A DNA stretch of 64,000 nt, from contig NC_003076.8 in NCBI RefSeq assembly GCF_000001735.4, forward strand, positions 1,984,001 through 2,048,000, read 5' to 3'. Under the pieces are notes generated by a model. The model saw only the letters and a list, made by a program, of their open reading frames with translations, did not search any database and was not told the DNA's origin. Source of the stretch: Arabidopsis thaliana. Its lineage: Eukaryota; Streptophyta; Magnoliopsida; Brassicales; Brassicaceae. Shown piece by piece: positions 21,800 through 45,952 of the stretch. The position numbers and the translations under genes are program-made. How positions within the stretch are numbered: the stretch's first letter is position 1; every line of letters starts with the position of its first letter.

Positions 21800-24074
21800 A
21801 CACGAAAACTAAACCCAAAAGTCGAATTTTTCCAGGAAAGCTAATGATATCTCCTTCTCTTATTGAATCTCAATGATAACTTCCGGGAAAATAACAGACC
21901 CACCTATAATTTTTCTCTTATCGCTTTTTCTGGTAAACGAAAAGCAAAAGAAAAAAGAGAAAGAAAAAGAAAAAATAATCGTGTTTGGAATCAGAGGGAA
22001 ACCAAAAAAAAAAAGAGGAAGAGAAAGAGAGAGAATTGGTCTTCTTCTTCGTTGTTTCCCTCTGGTTAATTTGAAACCCTAGAGCTCTCTCTGTTTTTAT
22101 CTTTCAGTTTTGAAATCGAGAAAAGGCTTTTTTTCTTTCCATGGAGGTTCGTCTCGTGCCCACAATGACGACGACGACGACGGCTCTTAAGGTTATTTTT
22201 GGTAAAAACCGAGTTTTTACTAAGAGAGATAAATAAACGGTGAGGATTAGGTTATCAGATGAGATCAACGGATAAGATTTTGGTTAGATGAGGTGTCTTT
22301 TTACCTGCGGAAAGTACAGGTCAGCTAATCTGGAATTTTATTTAAAGAGTTTTAGATAGATATTCTTATTAGATTTAGATGCCTCTTCTATGAACCAATT
22401 GCTATATTTGTAAAAATTACACGAATTTGTAATTATCTCATCTTTTCGATTAGTGTGATCTTTATAATAAGGTAAAATATATTTCTGTATATATAATAAT
22501 ATGATAATGTTCTTTTACTTGAATATTCCCAACCAAAAAGATGGACCATGTTTTTCTTTATAAACAAACAAATTGAAAGCATTATTATTCGTATATATCA
22601 AGTTCATACATGCTAGTATATTTTAAATGATCACTAAATAGAAAATTATAAACAGTATAATTTTGCTATTTTTTAGATCGATAATTAGTTCTTTCGAAAT
22701 TTATATCTAGCTATACGAGATTTTTCTCAATGTGGAATAAAGTAGAGATCTATTAGGGTTTTTTTTTCACCTAGATTAAGTCTTCAAGAAAGATATTTGA
22801 TATAGCAAACTTAATGGTGAAAAATCTATTGGTGATCGTGAGTCCAAAACTATTAATGGTTCATTAAATGAAGGTAATCAGCTTTGAGACTAGTCCAAGG
22901 CTCTTGAGATCAGATAGATTACGTACGAACAGTTCAGTTATTAAAATTTGAAATGTTTTAATTTAGAACTAGCTAGTACAATTCTGACCTATTTAGTGAT
23001 TGTTTTCATTAAGGTGATTCGTGAATAGAACAGTCACGTTGTTAAATGTCAACTATAAATATATGCAGCTGAATAGATGGGCGGTCGAGTTTTATAAATT
23101 CATGAACAAAGGGTTTGATCTGAAGGGGATTAAGTGGTAATAACTTACTTTGACTTAAAATATAAAACCGTACGAAGATTTTGTTTGGGAAGACTTTTCT
23201 TTTGTTCAACGTTTGGGAAGACTAAATACAATGGTTTTTGGATGTTTATTATTATTATTTTTTTGGGTCAGATAAAACGATAGGATGTTTCCGAGTGGAG
23301 GTATTTGGCCGTCGACATTGAAGCTTTACCAGGTCAACATGGCCTACTTATAGTCTTATATACTTTACATAAAAATATACTCTCATTTAATTTTCACAAT
23401 TTGTTTTCTCTTTTCTTCTTATTTAAAAATTTGATTATGAAACTGTTTACTTGATTAACATCATGAGACTAACTTTTTATTCTTTGGATAAACATGCTGT
23501 TTTCTTCTTTTTCTTTTTGGTTAAAACTATGGTCGTTTGTTTACACTTATGTTGGGATACAAACCAAACGAGTGGCTTTACAAAAAGTTTTAAGAAACAA
23601 ACCGAAGGGGATCCTGTTTAAATGGATATAACGAGTTCATGTATATAGAATATTGTCTACTTGATCTTTGCCAAAAAAAGTAATAAAAACATCGGAAAAA
23701 GAAGCTGAAGAAATTCAGAAATCTTATGCCTCTATTGCTTTACTTATGGATCCTCGATCTAGCCTAAATCTTCAGAATGTGTTATTATTGTTTCCTTGTT
23801 TTTATTGGTTTTTTTGGCAAGGATCAATTGTATAGGTTTTCAACTTGTAACACCAAACTTTCATTTTATTCTCCTAGAAAAGAAAAAAAAAAAATTCCAT
23901 TTAAGATCGGATATGATGAACAAGGTATAACGAAACCAAGAACATTTTATGTGTTTTGTGTGCTGTGTATATATAAATGATTCACCAATCACCAAGCAAA
24001 CTTAATATTATTGAGATGGAATCCTAATTGAATTAAACACTTAATTACCTTCAACAAGCCAAATGCTAAAATAC
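21800..24074. other. Intergenic between MyoB7 and CXE15
   Basis: The left 300 bp or so is 5' UTR and promoter of the MyoB gene (minus strand), with GA/CT-rich tracts near 21950-22050. From about 22250 the sequence is AT-rich spacer without a convincing gene. The right end is 3' UTR of CXE15. Confidence 0.5.
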
Positions 24075-27485
<3,411 letters not shown>

Positions 27486-30400
27486 TTAGAAACATACATG
27501 AGGAGGAATTAACTTTCCCGGGTTCATGATATCGTTTGGGTCCAACGTTTTCTTGATTCTCTTCATAGTTTGCAGTGCTTCTATTCCCAGTTCCTTCTCC
27601 AGATACTTCCATAACATAACCAAAAAACCCGTTCAAATCACAAATGGACATTCATATCAATTGAACAGAAGACATGATATGAATAGGAGAAGCTATACCT
27701 TCATTTTTCCTGTTCCAACACCGTGTTCTCCAGTACATGTTCCTGACGACAAAGTTCAGAACCAAGTGGCATCATTACAATCATGTTTTCTAAATCCGGG
27801 AACAAGCATATACACGTTCTAATTAATAGCCAGAGGTATACACTAGTGGAAGAGAGGAGAGTAAGGAAGTTGCAAATATAATGTCAACTTAAATCTAACA
27901 AGCACTACTCTGTTAAAGGTAGTAAACCAAATGCTAGGCCTCACTTGTATGTACAAGTTTAGCAATCTAACCTATTTGTTGATGATGTTCACCTAAATGG
28001 ACATAAAATTTGGCTCCTGCCAATCTTTAATACTTTTGCTTTTTCAGTTTTGCTCAGAGAATATGTTAAAGACCTTCACATCTATTATAGTCTTGCACTT
28101 TTGCAAACACACAAAGAATGGATAGGGCATTTACCATCCATGGACAGTGCACTGTGAACCATAAAGTGGTTCAGTCTTTCTGCTTCTCTTCTCTGCTCTT
28201 CACTGCTTGGATCAAACATAATACATGTGTGAAAGTTTCCATCTCCGGCATGAGCAATAACGGTACTGAAAGTAGAACAACAATAGTCAGCATACACTTT
28301 ATAGGACGTTAAAGCTTAGTATGTCATGATGTTGAGTGCAGGATAGTAATATACCACAACAACGATGATGCATCAAGCTCTTTTTTGGATCTTGATATGA
28401 GTTCTGCAAGGTGAGATAAAGGGACACAGACATCCTGTAGAAGAAATATTTACAGATGATTCTTTGATGTTCGACCTTAAAATTTTAAATCAAAAAAGTA
28501 AACAACAAAAAGATCTATGGCATATATTTGAGGTTTCTGATTGTAGTTGGAAAGTTCATCTACAACCAAAGTGTATCGAAGGAAAGCAACATACTGTAAT
28601 CATTGCTTCATGACCTGGCGCCATAGCATAGCAAGCCCACAGCGCCTCTTTTCTTATCTGCATGGAGTCAGGAAAGAAAATCTTTTGGTAACTCAATCTT
28701 GTTAGAAGCAAACGAAAGTGTAACTAATGTAGAGTTACATCTTCAGCATAGCCTCATTCTCTACAGTGAAAATCTCCAGAAATGTTTATTTCACGTTTGG
28801 TATCATATCATAACCAGGATGGTCAAAAAATTTAAAAAACGGACTATCACGAAACATTACCACTGGCGAGAGTCTACTGAGCAAGAATACACTACACCAA
28901 CAACAAGTACATATTTTCCCTTCTTTTCTGCTTCTCATTTTATGCTGGAAGGTTGCAGGGTACGGGGAAAGTGTTGGGAGTGGGACAAAGAATTACCTTC
29001 CAGAGTTCTTTTTTTGCTTCAGGTTCTTCTGCGAACATAAAGTCTGATCCATTGTGTTTGGAAGCAATTTGCTGAACAATTTGCGTCTGCTCACGTGTAT
29101 ATGCCTCTAAGAGATAGAGAAAAGGAAAAAAATGATTTAGGGTATTAGAAGGCAACAATTCTCACTTTCTGTGTCTAGTGGCAACACTGAGCATGAGAAT
29201 CCTGTAACCGAATAAAATAGAGGATACAGGGGAGTGAATATGATTTCTGTAATATCTACAGATATTGCTTACAAAGAGTAAACTGCTACAAGAGATGTAT
29301 AATCTTAGATAGCTTGAAATATCACTTGGAAAGTACAAGAAATATGATGCAGCATCACCTGTTCCTATAAACTCGAACATCAGAGTTGGAGCTTCAGTCA
29401 AATTTTTCCCGTTTGCCATATTAATAGCTCTGATTTGAACCTCGTCAAGGAGTTCCACTCTTGACACCTGATGGGGGTTAAGGTGCGGTTGAGAAGATTC
29501 AAAAAAAAAATTTAAATCATATAATTCAAAAGCAGAGGTCTAACCTGTATTCCAGACATCATAGTGGCAATGGCCACGTCTGCAGCATCCTTAACTGTAG
29601 GGAAATTGCAAACTGCCACCTAAAATTATATAATAAATTCGTCTGACACTGAATCGTAAGGAAATTTTGCTAACCATTGCAAATGATGACAAAAGGTGTT
29701 ATGTAATGTATTTTACACTCTTGAAAGTCAAAATGATGTAAAATCCATACACATGATCAAGAACCATCCTAAGTCCATACTAGAGCAGGAAAGTCTTTCA
29801 AAACAAAAGCAAGGCAAACAAGGGTCCACACAGCACATAACTAGGAGTGAAAGAGTTGAGATATAAAAAATAAGCAAAGAGATAAATTAAGCCAAAGCAG
29901 AGATATTTGGAACTTTAATAAGTATGTATGATTTGTTTGGCAAGGGATGAAAACTAAAAATGAATTTGTTTGCAGAAAAATATTGAACTCAATTTCGACC
30001 TTCAAAGGAGGAACTAAAATCACATAGAAAATGAGCATCTTTCTGCTAGGCAGAAACCTGAACAAGAACTCAAAAATAGATGAACGAAATCTACTATAAA
30101 GGAAGAGGTCAATATACCACTGAATGCTGTGGGATTTTCTGAAGTCGGAGAGTAATCTCAGTAATGACTCCTAAAGTACCCTCACTCCCAATTATCAAGC
30201 GAGTCAAATCGTATCTGCGACATCAGTTCGACAAGTCTCAAGCATTAATTCAAATGATACGTAATCAAACAACTAGAAACATACCATTCAATTTTTTTTA
30301 TATAGTTTATATCTCCGAGAGAAAAGGAAATGCAAACAAAGAACAAGAAAATAGTAGAAGACTGAAGACAAACCCAGCAGCACTCTTTCTGGCACGTGAA

Positions 30401-32473
30401 GCTGTCTTCACAACATCTCCATTAGGAAGAACCACCTGAGATGAGCATAGCATAAATAAAAATGAATTGTACAATGGAGTATGAATCAGTGGAAGAAACA
30501 ACAAACCTTGAGGCTTATAACATTGTCACGCATAGTTCCATACCTACAAGCTAGTAGCAGAATTATCATAGCCAACCGGATTAAAGCAACCCCACAATTA
30601 TTCGAAAGATGGGAATAGTAACAGTGCAGAATAACTACCTTACAGCTAAAGAGCCAGAGCAACGCGTAGCACACATGCCTCCTATGGAGGCACCAGGTCC
30701 TGCACCAAATTATTTTTATCAAATTGCTGAATGCTGCCTAGGCACGTGGAAATTGAACTTCGAGAGTCAATTGAACACAACGCTAAAGGTGTTGAATGAT
30801 GCAGTAACAACCAAAAAAATATCTTTTAAGGGTAATTGATTTTCACATAAAATAAGATCAGTTAATCTAAAAATGTGTGAGTTCCAAATAAAAGCTTAAA
30901 TATGAAAGCTATGATCTGAGAGATAAGGTACTATCTCAATGTTGGCTAACCTGGATCAAGAGGAAAGAATAGACCATACTCTTCCAAATATTCATTAAGC
31001 TCCAGCCAACCAATTCCAGGCTCAACAATAACATCCATATCCTCCACATGTAATGCTTTCACCCTCTAAGGTTTGAAGAAGTGTGAGCAGGAGTGAGAAA
31101 TTTCAATAACCTTTGTATGAGGACTATAAGTGATGCACATTCTTTCTATTTCCTGATTTTATGATATTATTTAGGATACATTTTTTTATTAACTTTTCAT
31201 AGAATGTTTCTAAGTTTACGTTTTCTTATGTAAACAAGGCGGAGGTTGGATATGCATGCCAAAGAAAACAGAGTTACATCATTTCAAATTGTCTTCCTAT
31301 ACAAACGTAGCAGGTTCATGGAATGAAACGCCAAGTTTGTTATTTGCATGACACCAAAAAGACATGTTTAAAATGAAAATCAAGGACGCTGATGTCAGAT
31401 AGCACATACCTTCATTAATGACATGTCAATGCACACACCTCCTTTTGGAGCAAGGGTATGACCCTCGATCGATGTTGCCCCACCATATGGTACAATAGGA
31501 ACCTAATTAAAAAGCAAATGATATATCAATCCACGAGGAAGCTACATATATGCCAAGTAACATAGCATGTTGGCCAAGACTAGATTGAAAAAGACTTGAG
31601 CACTAAATCTTCTTACAAACCTTATATTCATTGCAGGATTTAAGAATCTTGGAGACTTCTTCTTCGGACCTAAACATATTTTAAGAGAGGCTCAAGATCA
31701 ATGCATTCTTTTTGGCTTATAATTTCAACGAGGAGCCAAAAAAGAAGAACAAGGCACTAAGTTGCCAGAGTCTTACAACCCGAACCACTCTCAACAAGTG
31801 ATTGATATAAATGTAGTTGGCAATATAGTAGAGTCTCACCTAGGGAAAACAACGACATCAGGAATGTTGACTGCCTTGTGAAAACTGTTCTGGGGCTTCC
31901 CATGGAAGTACCTCTCATCGTAGTCAGTTGTCAAGTTATCCTTAAAACACAAGGAAACAGAATTTGATGATCAATATAAGTTGTGTACAGCATCAAGAAA
32001 AATTTCGACGGATTTGTTCAAATTTTGCAGCACCTCGAGGATAGTTTTCAATTGAGAAATAAGCTCCTTAGGGACTTGTTTGTATTCTCCTTTAACAACA
32101 GCTTCAGTGCTATCTTTTCCACCAACAGTTATATCTCTGCAGATAATTGAAAACGAAGCAATCAAACAATTCTGGATACTTTAAAAGCATTCATTTTTAT
32201 ATTAAAAAATAAGACGAACCTTGAATCCAAAGCCGATGATGATTCACTGATAGAAGGATTCGACAGATTCAGGTAAGCGAAAGAAGTGGCGGAGGCAGCT
32301 ATCGCCAATGGGAACAGAGAGCTCGACCAGCAAGTTGGAAGTCTCCGGCGTCCCTTCACCGGAGAAAGTACGGTCACGTCACCGGTTGACTTGGGCGTCG
32401 AGTGGAGCTGACGACAAGGCCGGAGAAAAGAGAGAATAGTTTTAGAACGAGCGAATTTTGAAGCGAAAGCCAT
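27486..32473 (-). CDS. D-LDH: Mitochondrial FAD-linked D-lactate dehydrogenase (cytochrome c)
   Basis: Eighteen coding exons were traced from 32473-32220 through 32136-32034, 31940-31840, 31669-31621, 31502-31410, 31065-30951, 30699-30639, 30543-30507, 30435-30374, 30214-30118, 29619-29545, 29467-29359, 29106-28997, 28657-28595, 28434-28355, 28265-28135 and 27742-27699 to 27605-27486. The sum is 1704 nt, or 567 aa, as I recall for At5g06580. The N-terminus is Arg/Ser-rich, a mitochondrial presequence, followed by a hydrophobic segment. The PCMH-type FAD-binding domain has [13 protein letters not shown] and [17 protein letters not shown]; the C-terminal oxidase domain has HAGDGNFH and GEHGVGTGK. 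It oxidises D-lactate from methylglyoxal detoxification and passes electrons to cytochrome c. All introns are GT-AG; exon 8 is only 37 nt. It diverges from the next gene by 239 bp. Confidence 0.96.
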
Positions 32474-32712
32474 GGAATTGTGGATTTCACAACGTAGGAG
32501 ATTGAGAATGGACAAGACTTGATTACTTTTATTTCTTCTTCATCTCTAAGAAATTACATTTCTGTTAAATCGATTATGTCTCCGGTTAACAAATATCAAA
32601 CACACTGGTTCAACATAATGATGTTAAACCGGGAAATTTTAATTCCCGCCGAAAACAAAGTCGGAGACAAAAAGTGGGAAGAGAGATCAATCTAAAGACG
32701 AAAACTTTAGAA
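32474..32712. promoter_or_regulatory. 239-bp bidirectional promoter (D-LDH / Ska-like)
   Basis: The interval separates two divergent start codons, so both promoters and leaders share it. An E2F-type octamer TTCCCGCC lies at 32643-32650, 63 bp before the plus-strand ATG. It overlaps an imperfect palindrome gggaaattttaattccc at 32631-32647. No TATA box is obvious for either direction. Confidence 0.6.
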
Positions 32713-34744
32713 ATGGAGGAAGAGCTCAAGAGCTTGAGCAAAAGCTTAGGAGGATTCTGCAATCATCTTCAAAGTAGCTGTGATGCTTTCAATCACTCTC
32801 TCCAGCGTCGCCCTATTCCTCTCGGTCTCTTTTTCTCTCTCTCTTTTTCCCCATTTCTCCTCCGATTTTTGTCATAAACCCTAAAAATTGAATTTTTCGA
32901 TTTTGGCAGATTCGGCTTCATCGACGTTCATCAAGGGTCTCAATCGTCGAATCTCCACCGCAGCTTCCGAGCTCAGTTTTCTGGAATCTATGTCTTTTGG
33001 TACAGTCTCCTTCGAAGAGCTTCTGGGTCACTGTAGTCAGATCTACAAGAATAATCAAAAAGATCTTTTGCATCTCCAGGACCGCCTCACAGATTTCGGC
33101 TATGTTCCTGGTACTCTTTTTTGTCGACTTTAAGTTGACATTTGCTCGTATGTTACTGTCTAATCATTTCAGAGTTTATTGTTCGTGGACCTAGAAATTG
33201 AGATTGATGAAGGTAGAGATGAAGAATCTGTCTTTGGAGCATTTGGTCATGAAGCTTCAAAGCATTCGGATGATGATTTGGAGTCTCATTCATTGCAATG
33301 TTCAATCAAAAAAGGATTAGACGAGGACAATCTGTATCCTTTTTCAACCTTAGTGAAAAATTAGGATTTTTCTGGTAGTTGCTTATTAGCCAGACAATAA
33401 GCAGCTTTAAATCATGTTTTTATTTCGTCTTCCTAATCAAATCATAACGTTTTGTTAGCACACTGTGTGAAGTAAGGAATGTTGTTCTGGATGATTTTTC
33501 CTTAATGTTTTCTTAGTCTAGATAATTCACTAAATTTGAAGAACCTTGGCCTTTCAGATGCTTGTCTTGCTTATTTAGCTACAGGAGGTAATGCATCAAC
33601 ATTTTTGTCCACTGTTGATATGATTTACTGTAATTGGTTAGGATGTACTGGATGGTTTTCCTTCTCTGATCATGTTCTTAATGTTTCTTGCGTTTCCAAC
33701 CTCTTGCCAGTTAATGATAATGTGAAGGATCCTGATACGTCTTTGAAAGAATCAGTGAAGTAAGTTTAATGACTTAGACATAAATAAAATCTTATGTGTT
33801 TTCCTCTTAGTCATACATCATCAAGTTTTCTTCTGTTACAGGGGTAAATCATTTGACACAAGGGCTCTACCTGCCCCAAATGCGTCAGAGCTTTCCAATG
33901 GTTATTTCCAATCCTTTACTAGTGTGATTTTGATTGTCGGTGAGTTTCATTAGTCTCTGGTATTTGATGTTAGACTTTGGTGCATGCAGAAGATGAGTAT
34001 GCAACACTAGAGATGGATAAAACTTCAGGGCCTACATTAACATTGATAAAAGAAGAATATGATAGTCTTCCCTCTTTCATGAAGTCTCTAGCATCGTGGG
34101 AGGTATGAAAATTATCTAAATTCTCGTATTATGTTAAATGTTCTTCTTCTTAGCTAACATTTTAGAACATATCCTAGCAGCGTATTAAGAATTGAACCAA
34201 TAAATCTTTAACTGGAGAGCCATGAAAATTTCATCTTTCCTATAGACTATAGTGCCAACTTTTTGAATACCCTGCCATCAAATTCATTACCTGTGACAAA
34301 CTGAGAAATTGCTATCCCCTGCAAGTCTTGATAATCTCTATGCCCAACGGGTTGAACGTTTTGTTTATTTATAGTAATTAAACGCATAAAGGTTCCCTTA
34401 ATATTTTTCTAAATATGGTTAATTCCTGCTTGTGTTTCCAGGATCTGCTAAGTGCCGTGCAGAAATTCAACTCGGTCCTCGATAGCAAGAAAGAAATAAA
34501 CGGGTCCTACTACTTCCGTGCAGATGAGATTCCGACTCTAGGACTTGGTAGGTTCATATCTTCCTCGTCACATCTGCCTGTAGTAGCATCATTAGGTTGA
34601 TCATCTTCAGATTCACAGAAAAAATATATGATGATGGTTTGTATTGCAGGCCACAAGGAGAAAGCGTATACGTTGCTCCTGACACGGATGAAGAGACTTG
34701 TGGTTGAGACAACGGACGGAGTTATATCTTATAGAGTTGCATAG
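32713..34744 (+). CDS. Candidate Ska kinetochore-complex subunit (SKA3/SKA1-like)
   Basis: I traced nine coding exons: 32713-32824, 32910-33110, 33195-33333, 33517-33587, 33711-33759, 33842-33900, 33990-34102, 34442-34547 and 34650-34744. They total 945 nt, or 314 aa, with every junction GT-AG. The locus would be At5g06590, remembered as 'unknown protein'. The N-terminal 105 residues are helical. The segment FEELLGHCSQIYKNNQKDL followed by LTDFGYVP resembles the conserved N-terminal helix end of animal SKA3 (hydrophobic, VLxxNxxD, then YGYSP). The C-terminus (about 230-314: YDSLPSFMKSLASWEDLLSA, then FRADEI, then ISYRVA) resembles the winged-helix end of SKA1. If right, it would couple kinetochores to microtubules in mitosis. 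Resemblance is by eye; the middle is acidic and low complexity. The third exon uses a weaker acceptor (see findings). Confidence 0.75.
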
Positions 34745-35544
34745 AGCTGAGAGTAATCCAATATACATTAATGTTGTATGAGATCTTTGTGTTTTGGAAT
34801 CTTCACATCCCAACAGCTTTTCTATTAATTTGTGTATGATTTCTCTGTCTGAGCAAATCCTCACCAGAAAAAGTAGCATTAGAGTATTTCTTAAGGATTA
34901 TGATAAGTCCTCGAAACGTTACACAAATCCATTTCCTAAAACAGTCTGTTATTGTTGCATCCACCAAGTACTCTGTTTCAGGAGAGCATAGTTTTCTGTA
35001 TGAATTGGCAATCTCCCCAGAATGTGGGACCCACGATCACTCCCTCTCTTACGTTGCTGACATGAAAATCTAATGTCATATGATTTAGGCAGATGACGAA
35101 TAATTTGAAAATGCAAAAAGAATACAAATCTCCTCAGTCAAAAATCTTCTTAAACCACAATCTCTAAAATTACAAATGTTTCGGTATTCTATAAACTCTG
35201 AAAGCCAAACCGCGCTCCCGAATCCAAGCGAAGGGCTTCCATATTCTTTTTTTGGAAAATAAAAATTGCATGTGCAATGGTCTTCACACATTCCAGATAT
35301 TAACACAAAGTATTGAAGCACGAAATAAAATAAGGATAGATTGAAAAGAAAAAAATAGAAAACACACCACTATCAATGCGCAACCCAAAACCCTATCAGA
35401 CCAGATTCTCTACAACATCCTACGGTCATCATCACACCCTCACACTCGCCCTTTCCCTTCTTATTCGATGCATTGGTCCAATCAATGCCTTGGTCCAACG
35501 TTGCTGCCACAATGTCTCCTGACATTTGTGTTCATGTTTTGGGG
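34745..35544. other. Convergent 3' ends of the Ska-like gene and UBP12
   Basis: No coding sequence is seen. Left is the 3' UTR of the plus-strand gene, right the 3' UTR of UBP12 (minus). Confidence 0.5.
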
Positions 35545-43834
<8,290 letters not shown>

Positions 43835-45952
43835 TGGCCGGAGAAGGATTAGACGGTGGGATCGAGAAACGCAAAAGAGAGACCGACGATACAGAGAAAA
43901 ATCAAAGACAAAGGCAAAGTGACTCTTAGGGAGAAATACAATCGCTCATTCTTACTCTTTCTCGGCTTCGATATATTGATTATTCTGATATTTTCGAGAA
44001 TTTAAAGGGTCATTAATGTAATTTCACAGTATACGGGCTCAGATTTATAATTTCTCCGAGGTTGGGTCTATCAAGCGAGACAGACCAATGAGAAAGCGGC
44101 ACGTATAAGACTTACGATGCTACTGTCATACAAAAACTACTAGACGTGGCTGCTTGGAAGATTAGATATCACCTGACGTCGTGGGTCTTCTTTGCTCTTT
44201 GTTTTTTTTTCGTTGCTTTTAGATTTTTTTTTTAATGACGGTAGTGAATCTTGAGGTTTCTTTTATTACATTTACAATATTGTTAGATTGTATTTGTATT
44301 AATTCTGCTGATTTACTATGTTTTTTTTTGCCATAAAAAACCAAATAAATTAACTGAGAAACATGTTGTTATTAATAATTAATAAATGTTGCTGATTAAC
44401 AAAAAAAAAAACATGTTTTGTTTTCCTTAAAGTTTAATTATCTCTTTTCTAACTTGGGCCTAGCCAAAACTGGGCTTTTTTAGAAAGATATCTATAAGTC
44501 ATTATCTTGTCTTAAATCTTAACAATCCACAAAGTCCAAAGAGAAGAGTGAGAGTGTGTAAAGAGCAAGGGCCAAATTTAATGAAAATGGACAGGAATTA
44601 GTGAGACGTTTTGGTTTAGAAACTTGGTTTTCGTTTAAAGTTTTGGTTTAGGGCTGAGGTCTTTGATTTTAGGGGAAACCAAGATCTTGATCAAAACGGT
44701 TATTGCGATTTGACAGTCCATTCGAGATTTCCTCTGAAACCAAGGCCTTAAGTGTATGTACCCTATTCTCAAAATCAAGGATGTAAGACCGGTGATGGGT
44801 GTGGCACTGGTGATGATAACTTTAGTTTATGACAAGAAAAGTTATTCTTGCTATATATATATATATACAGAATATGAAAAGAAAAGAAAAAAAATCAATA
44901 TTGTATTTAGTAATCTGAAATTTGAGAACTTGAATGAAATTACATATTATGATTATTTATTTGATTCTCCATATAATCAAACTCAATTTTATGGGTTTAT
45001 TTGTTTCTTTATCTTCTCTACATAATCATCATCAAACTTGGAACTAAATAAGATTAGGTTAAACTTGCGTCGTCATCAATCAACTTGATTTATCCAAGTT
45101 ATCTGTTGTTTTTTTGTCTCAATTGTGAGATGACCGTGGAACAATATATTATAAATTTCTAAGACTCAAATGAATCTAAATGGACGAAAATGTTAGAGAC
45201 TACACTACACGGATAAAACGACGTAGACAAGTCACCTCGTCTTGCGTCCCTTTTACTTTCATACCTGACCAAACTTTCAACTTCAATAGCATGTTTCATA
45301 ACATATGAATAAACTTTTGTTCAAGCGTTACACTTTATCAATTCAGCGAAATTTAAATTGGATCACATCACACCTATAGAGGACACTTGTTGAAACTAAG
45401 GTCACATTTGTTGACTTAGATCGTGTAAGTAAGAACTATCATATATTTAGTAATATTAAATTTGTTTGTAATTTTACAACTTTTTCAGATGTAAATAAAG
45501 TTCCTAGGAAATTTAAAAAAAAAAAAAAAAAAAACATGACTTGGTTTGCAGTTTTCTTACAATTTTGATGTACTAAATAACAAAGTTTTAGCTTGGGTAG
45601 GTAGAAAGACTTATCATTGGGTAAATTAGGAGATCGAGATACAAGTCTTTCCAATAAGATTTCAATCTCCCACATGTTCCGGTGATTAGTATAGGTTTCA
45701 GTACTAGATATTCGACCTATTAAAAAAGGATTTCAAAACATGAAAAAGCTCAAAAGAGGTTAGAGAGAAGAAAAAGTATAGTGACGACCTATGCCAATAT
45801 AACTTTTCCACAAAGAGAGAGAGAGAGAAAAATAACAATAATTAACAAACAAAGAAAACGAAAGGCGAACAAAACGCACTAAGGCTATAAGCTGCGTAAG
45901 CACAAAGTGAGAGAAAGAAAGAACCCAAAAGAAAGAAAGAGAGAGAGAGAGA
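43835..45952. other. Intergenic between UBP12 and the DUF620 gene
   Basis: The left 200 bp or so is UBP12 leader and promoter, with a palindromic TGACGTC-type element near 44173-44180. The rest is AT-rich with simple repeats: TA near 44850-44868 and poly-A near 45509-45534. The right end is the GA-rich leader of the DUF620 gene (GA runs near 45816-45829 and 45937-45951). No gene is seen; the short frame at 44756-45025 has no family resemblance. Confidence 0.5.

Noticed and set aside
22141..22236. 31-codon plus-strand frame with an ACG run upstream of MyoB7
   Set aside because: It lies in or near the leader and promoter of the opposite-strand gene, with low-complexity codons and no family resemblance.
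44756..45025. 89-codon frame between UBP12 and the DUF620 gene
   Set aside because: It contains a TA simple repeat and looks random; nothing conserved is recognised.
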